A stretch of 64,000 nucleotides of DNA from a virus: the IMG/VR virus record IMGVR_UViG_3300022841_000015, positions 1-64,000 of that record. One strand, 5' to 3'. Below, one piece after another: positions 1-8,389 of this stretch (position 1 is the stretch's first letter; the number at the start of each line of letters is the position of its first letter). The notes under the pieces were generated by a model. That model saw only the letters and a program-made list of their open reading frames with translations. It searched no databases and was not told where the DNA came from. The position numbers were made by a program, and so were the translations under genes.

Positions 1-201
1 GGGTTAGCTTTATACCATGCCTTAGCCCTGCTGCTGACCTTATCTTTTCTACTGTCGTCATAGGCGATATACTGATAGTTGCGACAAGGAATGCATATAT
101 TCCTATATCCATGCTTTGATCCCTTATTAATAACAAAGCCTTTAAGATCTTCCGCAGTATGAGCCGACTTATCACAAGAAGGGCAGGTTCTTAGTGCTTC
201 C
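1..201 (-). CDS. Recombination endonuclease VII, N-terminal part (runs off left edge)
   Basis: The first 67 codons of a minus-strand gene start with ATG at 201 and continue past base 1. The peptide begins MEALRTCPSCDKSAHTAEDL and has a CxxC pair near residues 7-10 and a second one (CIPC) near residues 41-44, the paired-cysteine N-terminus of phage endonuclease VII proteins, which cut branched DNA before packaging. The C-terminal half is at the other window edge (63846-64000), so this is probably one gene spanning the map origin. It lies just downstream of the tail fibre gene. Confidence 0.7.
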
Positions 202-204
202 ATA

Positions 205-3200
205 TTATTCTTTACCTCCGAAAATGTTAAGGCATAACTGAAAAGGATCGCTAGGAGAAAAACCACTATTCCAGTGATTTAAAATAATAGACCTAGTTTC
301 TGGACTTTGTGTACCTGTAACAGAGGGTGAGTTATTGTCTTCCAACCTATTCGCCTCACAGGAGTAAGAGTAAGTAGCAGTAAAAGGTACTTCGAAGATA
401 ACTTGGTATTTCCCAGTTCCCAAATCAACAACATCAGACACATTATAACTAGCGAGAATCAACGGTGGATTCTGAGTACCATCAAAGTTGACCCAAGCGG
501 TTGCAACACCAGTGTTCTTAATCTCACCATGAACTGTCAAGTCACCATGCGCTTCAACATTATTAAACCGTTGCTTGGCAACAGGCATATTGACGAGTGT
601 AGAGTTGATTACATCACCTTCGCTGTCAGTTCTAAACTCAGCTAAGTATGTCCGTTCAATAGCGGTGTCACTAGAGTTGTACATTCTACCAGCGTCGATT
701 AAGTAGTAGTCTGACGGGAGGATTGTGTTAAATTCTAGTTCTGCTATTCCAGTGTATGTAGCGGCTCCATTATTAGCGGTGTTGTTAATTCTGTGGTAAA
801 TATACGCAGTGGTGTTACCTGCAGTAGTGTATAGATCGCCCCACAACTTTACCCCATTTCCAGAGTAATCGGACGAGGTGAAAGTAGAATCAATAGCTGT
901 CCAAGTAAATCCGTCATTAGAGCCTTCAATAGTAAACCTTTTAGGTAATCTAGTATTGTCTGCAGGAGCACGTAATCTCCATGATTTAAGCACCCTAGCT
1001 TCAGTACCTTTATACTGAAGTTGCGAGTTTGTTGTAGACGTGCCTAACCATAGGTCCGAACTGCCAACAACTTGATCATTAGCGTTTTTATTAAACGCAT
1101 TCCAAGCTGGGTACAGACTAACACTAGCGCTGGCAGCACCCGTAGAACTCTCGTAACCAAAGTGCCTAGCGGTAGTTCTCAATGATGCATCTAACGGACT
1201 AACAACACCCCATTTATCAGCGTCATTACGAGTAATACCTTCTAGTGGTCTGTTCTCAGTTACACCATACGAACCACCTAAGTCTTTATAGATGTAGTAG
1301 TGCTTGCTCTCATGTCCAGCACCTAATGCATACGTTACACCAGAACCTACGTTCTCTTTGCTGTCCACTTGACCATTCGCATCAAAACCTTGAGCAAATG
1401 ATATGAGTGTATTCTGAGCGATTGAGAGAGTATCTGCCGTAGTTGGGTAGGTGTAGTCACTGTTGGTATACGTGTTTGTACCAGCACCTCCTGTTGATGA
1501 CTCTGCATAAGCCATGAAGAGGTATTCATCGTTTAGGTCGTTACCATTACCATTATCATCTCCAATATAAAATCCATTATCATCTAATCTAGTTCTAGTA
1601 GTTTGTGACACTTGCGCTCCTGAGTTTTCTAAACGCAAATAATTATCTAGTATCTGAGAATCTACTGTTTCCCAGCTACCAATATTAGTTAAATTTTTAA
1701 CCATTACAAAAGCAGGTTTAAAACCACAGTCTACATAATTACCAGCAGCACCAGTGCCAATGTACTTGCCTATTTTTGATACGTTGGGGACTGATGTGAA
1801 GTGGTAGGATACATAATTTTTATCAGCTTGATTACTGGCTAAATTTGAACCAATGCTTACAGTCAATTCGTTTACAAGATAGTTTACAGCGGCAATGTTG
1901 ATAACAGTACCCGTTGTATTAAGGATTATGGTGTTGTGAGAATCACCTAAAAGTTTACTCTGCACTAACCAATCAAACCCTGTGTCTCGTCCTTTAGTAA
2001 TAGTTAAATCAGGCTCAACACCTAAATGATGAGGTATTTCATGTCCTGCTGCACCATCACCTTCGTAACCAACAATACTGAAACCAAGGTCGGGGTTGTA
2101 GTGTGATGTATACGCTTTGTTGCGGTTAGTTGTACCAGTAACTTTCTTAGTTGTCTGCCATGACCATGAAGCGTAAGTTTCTGCGTTCCCATTTATTACA
2201 TCTGACGTTCCCACTGTAAAACCAGTGGGGGTGAAACTTTGGTGGGTTGTTGCAACAGTACCTTCTTCGTCGGTTGTATCACTTCGCAATCTAACTGAGT
2301 TACCCCTAATTGTGTCAAATAGGTGATGACTATCAGCACTACGACTTTTAGCCCAAACAAGCCCACCAAAGTCACCAGTGGACATATCAAGACCAGTGTT
2401 AATAGCTCGACCATCTGCACCATCACCTGTGTATATTGCAGCACTAAAACCTGATCTTTCTGATTTGCCTTGAGTTACTGCTTCTTGGTTCAAAGTTGAA
2501 TTACGAGCAATAGTATTAGATACAGCAGTATCTTTATCATCAATTTGTGTCTGAGTATAACCACTAACTATGTCTCCCCATAAAGAACCTGAGTAAGCTT
2601 GCATTTTATTACTAACACTATTGAAATATAGTGCTCCTATAACTAAAGCGTCACCATCATTATCTAATGTAGGATCTGAAGATTTTGCTCCTAAATACCT
2701 ATCATCAAAGTTATCGTAAGCCAATTCTGCAGCATCTCTAGCATTTTCTGCTAATGATCGTTCATAAGTTGCTGTTACTACATCAGCATTAGTAGCTACT
2801 ACATCAGCATTAGTAGCTGATAAGTCTAAAGCAGTATCGATTGTGTCTTGATGTGTAAGTACGAGATAAGCAGCTACAGCTATTCGATCTAAACCTGTCT
2901 GCACTTTGTCTGCTTCTGATAATATAACGTTGTTATTAGTTGTTACAACATCATTGTTAGTTGCCACAACATCAGCAGCAGTATCAATAGTATCTTGGTT
3001 AGTACTTACTAAGTCATTTGCAACAGCTGTTCTGTCTAAACCTGTCTGGTTTTTATCTGCTTCAACAAGTATGACGTTATTATTAGTAGTAACAACATCA
3101 GCTGCTGTATCTATCGTATCTTGGTTTGTTTCAACTAAGTCAGAAGCCGTATCGATTGTGTCTTGATTAGTAGCAACTAAATCTGCTGCAGTGTCTATAG

Positions 3201-3393
3201 TATCTTGATTAGTAGCAACTAAATTAGAAGAAGTTTGTTCTGCATTATCAGATATGTTATCAATTTCTGACTCTAATCTAGTAATTTCTGTAAGTTTATC
3301 AGCTACTGACTTTACAATATCATAACCAGTAGTAGCCAATTCTCTGTCTATAGCAACTTTATTTGATGTTAGCGAACTAAATTTTCTAGCCAT
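205..3393 (-). CDS. Tail fibre / receptor-binding protein
   Basis: A 1062-residue protein. Residues 1-60 form a helical lead-in, and about residues 50-205 form a long repetitive coiled-coil stalk built from units such as TNQDTIDTAADLV and TNNDVV. The middle has repeated phage-fibre modules with GDGAAG-like turns, followed by a discoidin-like (F5/8C) stretch near residues 790-880 (RFTIEGSNDGFTWTAID). The C-terminal segment carries a FEVPFTATYSYSC-type motif common at fibre ends. Domain order fits a trimeric fibre anchored by its N-terminus with a carbohydrate-binding tip; the ligand is unknown. Its ATG overlaps the stop of the adaptor gene (TAATG), so translation is probably coupled. Confidence 0.85.
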   Translation of the reverse strand: MARKFSSLTSNKVAIDRELATTGYDIVKSVADKLTEITRLESEIDNISDNAEQTSSNLVATNQDTIDTAADLVATNQDTIDTASDLVETNQDTIDTAADVVTTNNNVILVEADKNQTGLDRTAVANDLVSTNQDTIDTAADVVATNNDVVTTNNNVILSEADKVQTGLDRIAVAAYLVLTHQDTIDTALDLSATNADVVATNADVVTATYERSLAENARDAAELAYDNFDDRYLGAKSSDPTLDNDGDALVIGALYFNSVSNKMQAYSGSLWGDIVSGYTQTQIDDKDTAVSNTIARNSTLNQEAVTQGKSERSGFSAAIYTGDGADGRAINTGLDMSTGDFGGLVWAKSRSADSHHLFDTIRGNSVRLRSDTTDEEGTVATTHQSFTPTGFTVGTSDVINGNAETYASWSWQTTKKVTGTTNRNKAYTSHYNPDLGFSIVGYEGDGAAGHEIPHHLGVEPDLTITKGRDTGFDWLVQSKLLGDSHNTIILNTTGTVINIAAVNYLVNELTVSIGSNLASNQADKNYVSYHFTSVPNVSKIGKYIGTGAAGNYVDCGFKPAFVMVKNLTNIGSWETVDSQILDNYLRLENSGAQVSQTTRTRLDDNGFYIGDDNGNGNDLNDEYLFMAYAESSTGGAGTNTYTNSDYTYPTTADTLSIAQNTLISFAQGFDANGQVDSKENVGSGVTYALGAGHESKHYYIYKDLGGSYGVTENRPLEGITRNDADKWGVVSPLDASLRTTARHFGYESSTGAASASVSLYPAWNAFNKNANDQVVGSSDLWLGTSTTNSQLQYKGTEARVLKSWRLRAPADNTRLPKRFTIEGSNDGFTWTAIDSTFTSSDYSGNGVKLWGDLYTTAGNTTAYIYHRINNTANNGAATYTGIAELEFNTILPSDYYLIDAGRMYNSSDTAIERTYLAEFRTDSEGDVINSTLVNMPVAKQRFNNVEAHGDLTVHGEIKNTGVATAWVNFDGTQNPPLILASYNVSDVVDLGTGKYQVIFEVPFTATYSYSCEANRLEDNNSPSVTGTQSPETRSIILNHWNSGFSPSDPFQLCLNIFGGKE

Positions 3394-4010
3394 TATACAA
3401 AACCTCTTTGATCAAATTTATAAGATTCCATATCGTCAGGAAGCAGTAAACCTTGGTCTACTACTCTTTTACAGCTTTGGTCAAACCTTATATAGTGTGT
3501 ATTATTTTCTGCTTTTATGTCAGAAGATATAGTTGAATTACCTCTATAGCCTATGTAATGCAACAAAGCTTCTAGTAGTTGTGGAGGTAATGCTAAACTA
3601 TCAGTAGTGTAATTAACAAAAGGAATAGACCCTCTATATATAATACTTAATTTTTCATCTTGTGCTACATTAGGAACTTCTACTGTGTTATACGTGGGAG
3701 TCATTATACCTAGAGGATCTTTTTCATCATTTACAGAAACTAGTTCTCCTTGTTCGTCATAACACTCTATAACTACAAGGAAATTAGCAGGATTGTTTAT
3801 ACTAACATCTGTGTCGGTACCGTCTAGAGTATACGTTGTTTTACCTGTTTGAAGAGTAATAATAGCTTCTTCAGCTTTAAGTGTGAACCTTTTATGAAGT
3901 TCCAACATACCAAGATTTATAAATCCAATTACTGCTTCTTCATTATCTTTTACAGATAACTGCCTCAGCTCTGAACTTTTAGCTAGACTTATTACTTGGC
4001 TGACTAACAT
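3393..4010 (-). CDS. Head-tail adaptor / tail tubular-type structural protein
   Basis: A 205-residue protein between terminase and tail fibre. The N-terminal helical half includes EAVIGFINLGMLELHKRF. The middle is beta-rich (KTTYTLDGTD, FLVVIECYDEQG), and the C-terminal segment runs LPPQLLEALLHYIGYRGNST ... DDMESYKFDQRGFV. This combination matches phage adaptor proteins (DUF6682-like) that join the portal to the tail. Family assignment is from memory of conserved residues; position supports it. Confidence 0.6.
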   Translation of the reverse strand: MLVSQVISLAKSSELRQLSVKDNEEAVIGFINLGMLELHKRFTLKAEEAIITLQTGKTTYTLDGTDTDVSINNPANFLVVIECYDEQGELVSVNDEKDPLGIMTPTYNTVEVPNVAQDEKLSIIYRGSIPFVNYTTDSLALPPQLLEALLHYIGYRGNSTISSDIKAENNTHYIRFDQSCKRVVDQGLLLPDDMESYKFDQRGFV

Positions 4011-4051
4011 TTGTTAACCCTTAAATTTTCATTATACTACCATACTATACA
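4011..4051 (-). promoter_or_regulatory. Short AT-rich gap between terL and adaptor gene, possible -10 element
   Basis: This 41-base gap holds a TATAAT hexamer on the minus strand (about 4030-4035) inside a TATAGTATGGTAGTATAATG context. No convincing -35 box is present. It could boost expression of the adaptor and fibre genes inside the late operon. Weak evidence. Confidence 0.25.
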
Positions 4052-5662
4052 CTAAAATATAGTACTGTTATGTAGATTATCCAAATCATCCTCGTCTGGA
4101 AAGGTAGCATACGTACCTTCTTCATTTTGTACATACTGTGTATTAGTTTCTTCACTAGGTTCAAATGGGCTTAGTTCTGATAGCATAGCAAAAGTATCAG
4201 CTACATCATCATGTTTAGATTTAAACCCTTCTTTTGTAACAAACCTTAGTTCTTCTAAACACTCATTCATGTATTTAGATCCTTTCATTTCTTCAGGAAG
4301 TAATACTTTTTTAGCTATTATCTTAGGAAGAAAAAGCATAAATCTAGATATTTTCTTTTTAGTAGGTCTTATACCTTCTTTAACGTTATCAAAACCTTTA
4401 GCTAGATTAAAGAATACACTTTTTCTTATCATCTCAGCTTTAATCCAAGCTATAAAACCACCTTGTTGACCACTTACCTCAATTCCAACTTCTAAAGGCT
4501 TGTACATAGCTACGTACTTAAACAGATCTGCTAAAGTTTTATCCATCAGTTGTTGTGCAATTTTACCGTCTACTAAAAGCCAATCTCCGTTATTGTTATA
4601 AGCCCACACAGAAATTACGCTGTAGTCAGCTGTTTTTTCTTCACTAGTAGCAAAGTCAGTTGTTATGTACCAGTTGTAGTTGCCTTTGTTTTTTAGAACA
4701 TCTTTTCTGCTGTACCAAACTAAATCGTCACTGTTAACTAGTCTGTCTTCGTCACTTGTTATTCTAAGCATAAGCTCTTGGTCAAATGCAGCTAACTCGC
4801 CACTTTCTTTAAGACTGTGGTACTCGTGGTTAATAAAAGAAAAAGGAAATCTATCTTCCCACGCACCAACAAATTCTTCTTCTGTACACGGAAATTTTTC
4901 ACATAGAGGATAAAGCTTTGTTAGCCATGATTTAGACTCAGCTGCTTCGTATAGAGGATCTTGCTTATTAAACGGTGTACCTGTCCAATTGATCATACGT
5001 TTTTTAGGATGTAAGCACTGTCTTGCTGCTCTATACAGAACTTTTTTAATGTCTTCTACAATAGTTGCAGATTCTGCGTTTTTGTCTGACATGAGATCGT
5101 CTAGCCCTAGCCATGTAGGACGCTTACCATATTTCTTAAATCCACGAACACCTGTGTTAGCACCAAAACCTTTAACGAAAAACATTTTACCGTCAGCGTT
5201 TTGAAACTCCCATTCAGAATCTATAAACTTTGTGTAAGGAACATATTTCTGTAAAAATTGTGAATGGTCCCATCTGTACTGCAGGTTTTGCCTCATAGAC
5301 TTAACACCGTTGTCTATTGTGTCAGCTACGTACATGGCTACGTCAACTTCACCAAAACCGTCAACTTCACCGTAAACAGCTATGTACAAAAACATGTACT
5401 CATGTATTACTGAAGTTTTAGCACCACCACGAAAACAGACAAACAAGTTCTGCCTAGATTCAGTTATTGTGTCCAACATGTCATAGTGAAACAGAGGTGA
5501 AGTATTTTCTTCACCCATAGATCCGTTAACTAGTTTAATAAATGCTATAAACTTTAAAGCAAATCTAGTAGGTACGTAATCTTTAGAAAATTTGGAGTAA
5601 TCAATTTCTTTCAGCTTTTCTTCAAGATCTTTTTTAGCTTCTTCTACTATTACTTCTGTCAT
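4052..5662 (-). CDS. terL: Terminase large subunit (packaging ATPase-nuclease)
   Basis: A 536-residue protein starting at ATG 5662, whose A overlaps the TAA of the upstream gene. The ATPase domain has a Walker A-like CFRGGAKTS (about residues 76-84), a Walker B-like WLGLDDLMSD (about 184-193) and a motif III/C-like WTGTPFNKQD (about 226). The RNase H-like nuclease domain has the acidic motif TTDFATS (about 334), a second acidic position in the GIEVSG region (about 394) and a HDDVADTFA motif near residue 490. It would power DNA into the prohead and cut concatemers. Length fits podovirus TerL. Confidence 0.9.
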   Translation of the reverse strand: MTEVIVEEAKKDLEEKLKEIDYSKFSKDYVPTRFALKFIAFIKLVNGSMGEENTSPLFHYDMLDTITESRQNLFVCFRGGAKTSVIHEYMFLYIAVYGEVDGFGEVDVAMYVADTIDNGVKSMRQNLQYRWDHSQFLQKYVPYTKFIDSEWEFQNADGKMFFVKGFGANTGVRGFKKYGKRPTWLGLDDLMSDKNAESATIVEDIKKVLYRAARQCLHPKKRMINWTGTPFNKQDPLYEAAESKSWLTKLYPLCEKFPCTEEEFVGAWEDRFPFSFINHEYHSLKESGELAAFDQELMLRITSDEDRLVNSDDLVWYSRKDVLKNKGNYNWYITTDFATSEEKTADYSVISVWAYNNNGDWLLVDGKIAQQLMDKTLADLFKYVAMYKPLEVGIEVSGQQGGFIAWIKAEMIRKSVFFNLAKGFDNVKEGIRPTKKKISRFMLFLPKIIAKKVLLPEEMKGSKYMNECLEELRFVTKEGFKSKHDDVADTFAMLSELSPFEPSEETNTQYVQNEEGTYATFPDEDDLDNLHNSTIF

Positions 5663-6534
5663 TAAAATTTCCAAGGCTTATCAGGTGTAGAAGATTTACC
5701 AGTATTTGGTATATCCCATACGTCTTCTTCAGGATCAGGTACTTCTACAAAAGTATTACTTTTACTTGGTATAGGTTTATCCCTGATTTCTTCAGTAAAC
5801 TCAGCTTCTTCAATATCATCTGTTTCTATTTCTTTACTTACTATTTTAGATTCAATAATTGTTTTAATAGGTACACCAGCTTGAATACTTTGTTGTTCTT
5901 TTATAATTAATTTTTCTGTAGCTTCTCTTAAAGACGCTATAGCAGATTTAGCACCATCCTCAACTTGTATACTGATAACATTGTCATCAGAAGGTTTAAG
6001 CTCTTTAATTAATGTTTCACCTGCCTTTTGTCTAACGATTTCTGATTTAGCATTACGCATTAACTCAGCTTGGTTAGTTATTGATTCGTACAGCAGATGT
6101 CTAAAAATTAGTTGTACAGGGGTAGTAGCTACTTTTCGTATTTCACTAACTAAAGCAGTAGCGTTATATCTAGATGCTTCGCCTGTTATTGCACTTTTAG
6201 TTTGGCCTCTGTCAGTTCTAGCTTTAAGTCTTTCTGGAAAAACAAGAATATAAGACTCAGTTAAACTGTTACCAGATTCAACTAAAGAAAAAAACTTAAC
6301 AGCACACAAGTACCCTCTTGAAGTGTATTTGCTGTTACTGCTCAGTATATTTAAATGGTCCCTGTAAACGTCTAAAAATTCTTCACCGTAGTCAGGATTT
6401 TGAGCTAGCTTGTTAAGCTCATACACAGTATTCTCATCAATCATGTGTTTTTGTTTAGCAGACAGCTGAGACTGTAAAACTTTTAAATCAAGTTTAGCTT
6501 GTTTGGATTGTTCTGATGTTACTGTTGTTCCCAT
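5662..6534 (-). CDS. Probable terminase small subunit
   Basis: A 290-residue protein directly upstream of and overlapping terL. The first 200 residues are predicted helical (LDLKVLQSQLSAKQKHMIDE, YRDHLNILSS, LTESYILVFPERL) and resemble the DNA-binding and oligomerisation part of podovirus small terminases. The C-terminal 90 residues are acidic and proline-rich (EEAEFTEEIRDKPIPSK) and look like a flexible tail. Assignment rests mainly on position and size. Confidence 0.55.
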   Translation of the reverse strand: MGTTVTSEQSKQAKLDLKVLQSQLSAKQKHMIDENTVYELNKLAQNPDYGEEFLDVYRDHLNILSSNSKYTSRGYLCAVKFFSLVESGNSLTESYILVFPERLKARTDRGQTKSAITGEASRYNATALVSEIRKVATTPVQLIFRHLLYESITNQAELMRNAKSEIVRQKAGETLIKELKPSDDNVISIQVEDGAKSAIASLREATEKLIIKEQQSIQAGVPIKTIIESKIVSKEIETDDIEEAEFTEEIRDKPIPSKSNTFVEVPDPEEDVWDIPNTGKSSTPDKPWKF

Positions 6535-6543
6535 TTCTATAGC

Positions 6544-6999
6544 CTAATAAGGTATGTCTTGTTCTACAAATTCTACTGCTGATTTACTTAGTATGTAGTT
6601 GTAGTCTTCTGTGCTGATAGGCTTACTACCTTTTGGTAGCAGTACTTTATAATTAATATTTTTTATGTAACTTATTACTTCTTCAACATCAATGTCTTTA
6701 AATAACTCTGTGTGTCCATCAGTTTTCTTTTCAGGAACCCATTTCCACTCTGCTAGCAGTTCATGTAAATGCTGTTCTAATAAATAAGGTACACCTGTTT
6801 CAAAATCTAACTTTGATCTAGTGAAAGGAATATACCTGTACGCCATAAACCAAGACCTTAGTATTTCCATCATACGGTCAGTAGATCTAGGGGCGAAGCA
6901 CATTCCAATTTTATAGACAACTTCCATGTCATCTAAGGTAAGTTCCAGTATGTAGACTCTACCTACTGAAACTTCTGGTACTTTCCTAGTAGCAAACAT
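6544..6999 (-). CDS. T5orf172 / GIY-YIG-like protein
   Basis: A 151-residue protein. The sequence VYILELTLDDMEVVYKIGMC (residues 15-34), followed by an R-rich helix (STDRMMEILRSW) and a later YLLEQHLHELL segment, matches the T5orf172/MUG113 branch of the GIY-YIG superfamily: Y...YKIG, an arginine helix and a conserved glutamate. Members are thought to be nucleases. It lies between the Tad2-like gene and the terminase genes, so it may be a mobile insertion into the packaging operon or a packaging accessory. Confidence 0.6.
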   Translation of the reverse strand: MFATRKVPEVSVGRVYILELTLDDMEVVYKIGMCFAPRSTDRMMEILRSWFMAYRYIPFTRSKLDFETGVPYLLEQHLHELLAEWKWVPEKKTDGHTELFKDIDVEEVISYIKNINYKVLLPKGSKPISTEDYNYILSKSAVEFVEQDIPY

Positions 7000-7002
7000 T
7001 TA

Positions 7003-7455
7003 TTAATCTACAACACACCAATCTTCAGACATTATATCTATTACTGTACTGGCATAGGGTATTTTTCTTGTGCCTTCTTCACAATCAGGAATAACAAAAT
7101 AAGGATAAGAAACAGTCATTTCAGAGTTTGTAGAGTTACGAAGTACTAAGTACATACCTTTTCCATTCCAACCTGCTCTACATACTTTAGAACCACGTTT
7201 AAGTAATTCTATTGCGTGACCAAACGTTAAATTACCACTAGTTTTATATGAAGTTTCAAACACATCTTTAGGTGACCAACTGATGTAACCATCGTAAGCA
7301 GCTGTATTAGGAAACCCTGTTTCAAGATACTCAACTAAATAACCTTCATCAGTACCATCTTCGTCATCAGGTAATACCCAACCTCGAAATTCGTTGTAAT
7401 CTAAACGACTCATAGGTTTTGCAGACACTAATTTTGTTCCTACAAAAATTTCCAT
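7003..7455 (-). CDS. Two-domain protein with C-terminal DUF2829 (Tad2-like anti-Thoeris) domain
   Basis: A 150-residue protein. The first ~75 residues are a conserved phage domain (GTKLVSAKPMSRLDYNEFRG, GYLVEY, YISWSPKDVFE). From about residue 76 the sequence LTFGHAIELLKRGSKVCRAG, then WNGKGMYLVL and a C-terminal IDIMSEDWCVVD, follows the DUF2829 pattern. DUF2829 includes Tad2, which sequesters the cyclic ADP-ribose-type signal of Thoeris and so blocks abortive infection. It overlaps the Acb2-like gene by a base and would be co-translated with it. Anti-Thoeris activity is inferred from family membership; some DUF2829 proteins may bind other ligands. Confidence 0.75.
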   Translation of the reverse strand: MEIFVGTKLVSAKPMSRLDYNEFRGWVLPDDEDGTDEGYLVEYLETGFPNTAAYDGYISWSPKDVFETSYKTSGNLTFGHAIELLKRGSKVCRAGWNGKGMYLVLRNSTNSEMTVSYPYFVIPDCEEGTRKIPYASTVIDIMSEDWCVVD

Positions 7456-7733
7456 TAGAAAAATTCCGGCTGCGCTACTGCTCTGGTTGCGTACATTAAA
7501 CCGGTCTGTAAATCTGTTTTAGCTAGTGCCAAGAATCGTTCAGGTGTTGAATTTTTAATGTGGTCTTTTTCTTTTTTAGTCATGTCTGGACTGTATTGAC
7601 TAGATACGTGTTTAGAAATTTCAATAAGTACTTCTTCCATTTTAGGACCAAGTGCTTTAATTTTGTTCATTAAGTCGATTTCGGTCTGTGAGAGTTCACG
7701 GTATCCAGTAATTTTGCGGTGCTGGTTGTCCAT
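7455..7733 (-). CDS. acb2: Acb2-like cyclic-oligonucleotide sponge (anti-CBASS)
   Basis: A 92-residue protein using ATG 7733, preceded by an AGGA-containing ribosome site. The N-terminal MDNQHRKITGYRELSQTEID, followed by LMNKIKALG, and the C-terminal LQTGLMYATRAVAQPEFF are the family signature of Acb2/DUF7681. These small helical proteins form hexamers that soak up cyclic di- and trinucleotides made by CBASS (and cGAMP), protecting the phage. It is the first gene after the strong promoter at 7767-7795 and is followed at once by the Tad2-like gene. Family assignment is strong; ligand range cannot be read from sequence. Confidence 0.85.
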   Translation of the reverse strand: MDNQHRKITGYRELSQTEIDLMNKIKALGPKMEEVLIEISKHVSSQYSPDMTKKEKDHIKNSTPERFLALAKTDLQTGLMYATRAVAQPEFF

Positions 7734-7766
7734 CTTTAAATCCTGTATAGGTTGTTTAAAAATTAA

Positions 7767-7795
7767 AATATACACTATGTACTTTTTGTAGTCAA
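7767..7795 (-). promoter_or_regulatory. Sigma70-type promoter of the late operon
   Basis: On the minus strand TTGACT (7790-7795) is separated by exactly 17 bases from TATATT (7767-7772), each one mismatch from consensus. It lies about 30 bases upstream of the Acb2-like start and downstream of the tRNA cluster. In N4, late genes are read by host sigma70 polymerase with phage SSB as activator, which fits a host-type promoter here. Confidence 0.65.
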
Positions 7796-7841
7796 TAATA
7801 AACGGATCTTAGGCTGGTACGTAGAACTAGGGGGTACTGTC

Positions 7842-7931
7842 TGGCAGAAAGAGAGAGATTTGAACTCTCGGCCCCATTTCTGGGACTTTCCCTTAGCAGG
7901 GGAACGCCTTAAACCACTCAGCCATCTTTCT
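7842..7931 (-). tRNA. tRNA-Ser (anticodon GCT)
   Basis: A 90-base cloverleaf with encoded CCA. Acceptor AGAAAGA pairs with TCTTTCT; the D arm reads GCTGAGTGGTTTAAGGC. Anticodon stem TTCCC/GGGAA encloses loop CTGCTAA (anticodon GCT), a long class II variable arm follows, and the T arm is GAGAG-TTCAAAT-CTCTC. The long variable arm is as expected for serine. Confidence 0.93.
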
Positions 7932-8018
7932 TTAATTTGGGGCTTTACACAAGTTTTTACACTTACTGGTTAAAACACGTTAACCATCCACAGCTATCAA
8001 ACTGTGGGATAAAGCATT
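7932..8018 (-). other. tRNA spacer with two small hairpins
   Basis: This spacer contains two perfect inverted repeats: TGGTTAA...TTAACCA (loop AACACG) and CCACAG...CTGTGG (loop CTATCAAA). No cloverleaf can be drawn. They may be processing sites or the remains of a lost tRNA. Confidence 0.4.
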
Positions 8019-8092
8019 GGTAGCGATAACGGGATTCGAACCCGTGATTTCTAGGTTATGAGCCTAACGCCTTACCACTTGGCTATATCGCA
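8019..8092 (-). tRNA. tRNA-Met (anticodon CAT), possibly Ile2
   Basis: A 74-base cloverleaf with encoded CCA. Acceptor TGCGATA pairs with TATCGCT except for a U-U mismatch at position 1-72. The anticodon loop is CTCATAA, and the T arm is ACGGG-TTCGAAT-CCCGT. The anticodon stem lacks the three G-C pairs of initiator tRNA, so elongator Met or a lysidine-modified Ile(AUA) decoder is likelier than initiator. Confidence 0.9.
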
Positions 8093-8122
8093 AACTGCAC
8101 AGTACTATATTATTTATACTAA

Positions 8123-8196
8123 TGGAAGACCTGTCTGGAATCGAACCAGAATAAAAAGATTCAAAGTCTTTCGCATCACCATTCTGCCACAGGTCT
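8123..8196 (-). tRNA. tRNA-Gln (anticodon TTG)
   Basis: A 74-base cloverleaf with encoded CCA. Acceptor AGACCTG/CAGGTCT is fully paired; D arm GCAGAATGGTGATGC; anticodon stem AAAGA/TCTTT with loop CTTTGAA; T arm TCTGG-TTCGATT-CCAGA. It reads CAA, a frequent codon in this AT-rich genome. Confidence 0.93.
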
Positions 8197-8200
8197 AAAT

Positions 8201-8275
8201 TGGCTCCAAAGGTCGGACTCGAACCTACAACCTTTCCGTTAACAGCGGAATGCTCTACCATTGAGCTACTCTGGA
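8201..8275 (-). tRNA. tRNA-Asn (anticodon GTT)
   Basis: A 75-base cloverleaf with encoded CCA. Acceptor TCCAGAG pairs with CTTTGGA (one G-U pair); D arm GCTCAATGGTAGAGC; anticodon stem TTCCG/CGGAA with loop CTGTTAA; T arm reads GTAGG-TTCGAGT-CCGAC. Confidence 0.93.
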
Positions 8276-8316
8276 ATAATAAAATGTAAGTGCTAGGCGC
8301 TAACACTATTCGCACA

Positions 8317-8353
8317 TAAAAAAACCCCCAGTACTTTCGTAGTGGAGGTTTTT
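8317..8353 (-). terminator. Rho-independent terminator, probably bidirectional
   Basis: On the minus strand an 11-pair stem with one C-C mismatch (ACCTCCACTAC / GTACTGGGGGT) closes on a GAAA tetraloop and is followed by seven T. On the plus strand the hairpin is followed by five T. It would separate the upstream regulator genes from the tRNA cluster. Confidence 0.75.
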
Positions 8354-8389
8354 GTCTTCTAGGTTTTTCTTTACTTTTAGGTATAGATA

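Noticed and set aside
2906-3166. An 86-residue plus-strand frame opposite the tail fibre
   Set aside because: It mirrors the repeated stalk codons of the fibre gene and has no ribosome site.
2780-3240. Possible CRISPR-like repeats
   Set aside because: The repeats are in-frame, imperfect and without unique spacers; they encode the fibre stalk.
8064-8315. An 83-residue minus-strand open frame
   Set aside because: It runs through the Met, Gln and Asn tRNA genes; its sequence is just translated tRNA.
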